Source of the DNA: Spirogloea muscicola
Lineage: Eukaryota; Streptophyta; Zygnematophyceae; Spirogloeales; Spirogloeaceae
Reading direction: 5' to 3'
NCBI GenBank assembly: GCA_009602725.1
Contig: WELB01000045.1
Span: 468,580 to 478,792, forward strand
Length of the DNA stretch: 10,213 bases
Of this stretch, positions 9,561 through 10,213 are shown piece after piece. Both the position numbers and the translations under genes were made by a program. Below the pieces are notes generated by a model. That model saw nothing but the letters and a program-made list of their open reading frames with translations. It searched no databases and was not told where the DNA came from. Position 1 is the stretch's first letter. The number at the start of each line of letters is the position of its first letter.

Positions 9561-9711
9561 CTGGTGAGAGGCCAGCCCAAAAAGAAAGTGCTCGCCCATA
9601 GAAAAAGAAAAAATTTCGTGTATTTGAAACAAACATAGGCCAATGGCCAAGTACAAAGGCAAGCAAGCACATCTAAATATCTACATAACCTACAGCAGGT
9701 TGACCCGCTCC
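9561..9711. other. A-rich stretch with no gene
   Basis: A purine/A-rich run on the + strand at about 9577-9630 gives way to the palindrome GGCCAATGGCC (9638-9648), which contains a CCAAT core. No coding signal is seen. It separates the GC-rich block from the tandem repeat and could be intergenic DNA or an untranslated end of a neighbouring gene. Confidence 0.5.
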
Positions 9712-10213
9712 GGGCCTCCTCCCCCCTCCTGCCATCCCTCCTGCTACTGCTGCTGCCCCACTCCTCCTCTAGCAGCCCCAACAGGACAGGTCGTCAAGGC
9801 CCCAATCGGCTTTTCCAGCCCTCTTCCCCCCCCACCCCTCCATTCCTCCTGGCACTGCTGCTGCCTCACTCCTCTAGCAGCCGGCCCTCCTTCCCCTTCC
9901 CGCCATCCCTCCTCCTGCCACTGCTGCCAGGCCAGATCGACAAGGCCCTCACCGGCACTTTCGGCCATCCTTCCCCCCCCTACCATCCCTCCTGCTACTG
10001 CTGCTGCCCAACTCCTCCCCTAGCAGCTCCAGCAGGACAGGTTGACAAGGCCCCAATCGGCACTTCCAGCCCTCTTCCCCCCCCAAGCCCTCCATTCCTC
10101 CTGGCACTGCTGCTGCCTCACTCCTCTAGCAGCCGGCCCTCCTTCCCCTTCCCGCCATCCCTCCTCCTGCCACTGCTGCCAGGCCAGATCGACAAGGCCC
10201 TCACCGGCACTTT
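9712..10213. repeat. Pyrimidine-rich tandem repeat, unit 251-252 bases, two copies reaching the window edge
   Basis: Copy 1 covers about 9712-9961 and copy 2 about 9962-10213, where the window ends. Anchors shared by the copies are 251 bases apart in the first half (9732 and 9983) and 252 in the second (9837 and 10089). The last 125 bases (9837-9961 against 10089-10213) are identical; the first halves differ at scattered sites and by a one-base indel. Each unit holds two related sub-units: TAGCAGC recurs at 9770, 9875, 10021 and 10127. Runs of six to eight C lie at 9721, 9826, 9973 and 10077. The odd-length shift breaks any shared reading frame, so the repeat is probably non-coding. Confidence 0.9.

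Noticed and set aside
8889-9662. Long - strand frame of 257 residues in the GC-rich block
   Set aside because: Composition is Arg/Pro-rich with no domain, several frames are open together here, and it bears no relation to the MSH7 start.
9643-10023. Protein-coding frame through the tandem repeat
   Set aside because: The one-base indel between copies changes frame, the product is low-complexity Pro/Cys/Ser, and repeat units do not share a protein sequence.

Overview
The window is nuclear DNA of a photosynthetic eukaryote, most likely a green alga (Chlorophyta). This is inferred from four things. It has a plastid-type SUFC gene, a MutS homologue of the plant-type MSH7 subfamily, many short GT-AG introns (about 150-500 bases) in both genes, and strongly GC-rich gene flanks. 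No species can be assigned by eye.

Layout: 1-2275 on the + strand is the gene for SufC, the ATPase of plastid iron-sulfur cluster assembly. Six exons are visible; the start codon and most of the transit peptide lie left of the window. 2276-2688 is a 413-base gap between the two stop codons. 2689-8662 on the - strand is a complete 15-exon MSH7 gene (1082 residues), a DNA mismatch-recognition ATPase with a PCNA-binding motif at its N-terminus. From 8663 to about 9030 is the upstream region of MSH7, with a cluster of CAGCGAT heptamers and an E2F-like site. From about 9030 to 9560 is a very GC-rich stretch with no recognisable gene, followed by a short A-rich stretch. From about 9712 to the right edge is a pyrimidine-rich tandem repeat with a 251-252-base unit.

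The two genes converge and show no functional link. SUFC serves Fe-S assembly in the chloroplast; MSH7 works in the nucleus with MSH2 in mismatch recognition. Both reading frames join cleanly across every intron, and all catalytic motifs are intact, so both look functional.

I found no undescribed multi-gene system. The points most worth checking are the MSH7 orthologue with its missing clamp domain, the heptamer cluster upstream of it, the nested tandem repeat, and the unassigned GC-rich block that may hold the first exon of a divergent gene.
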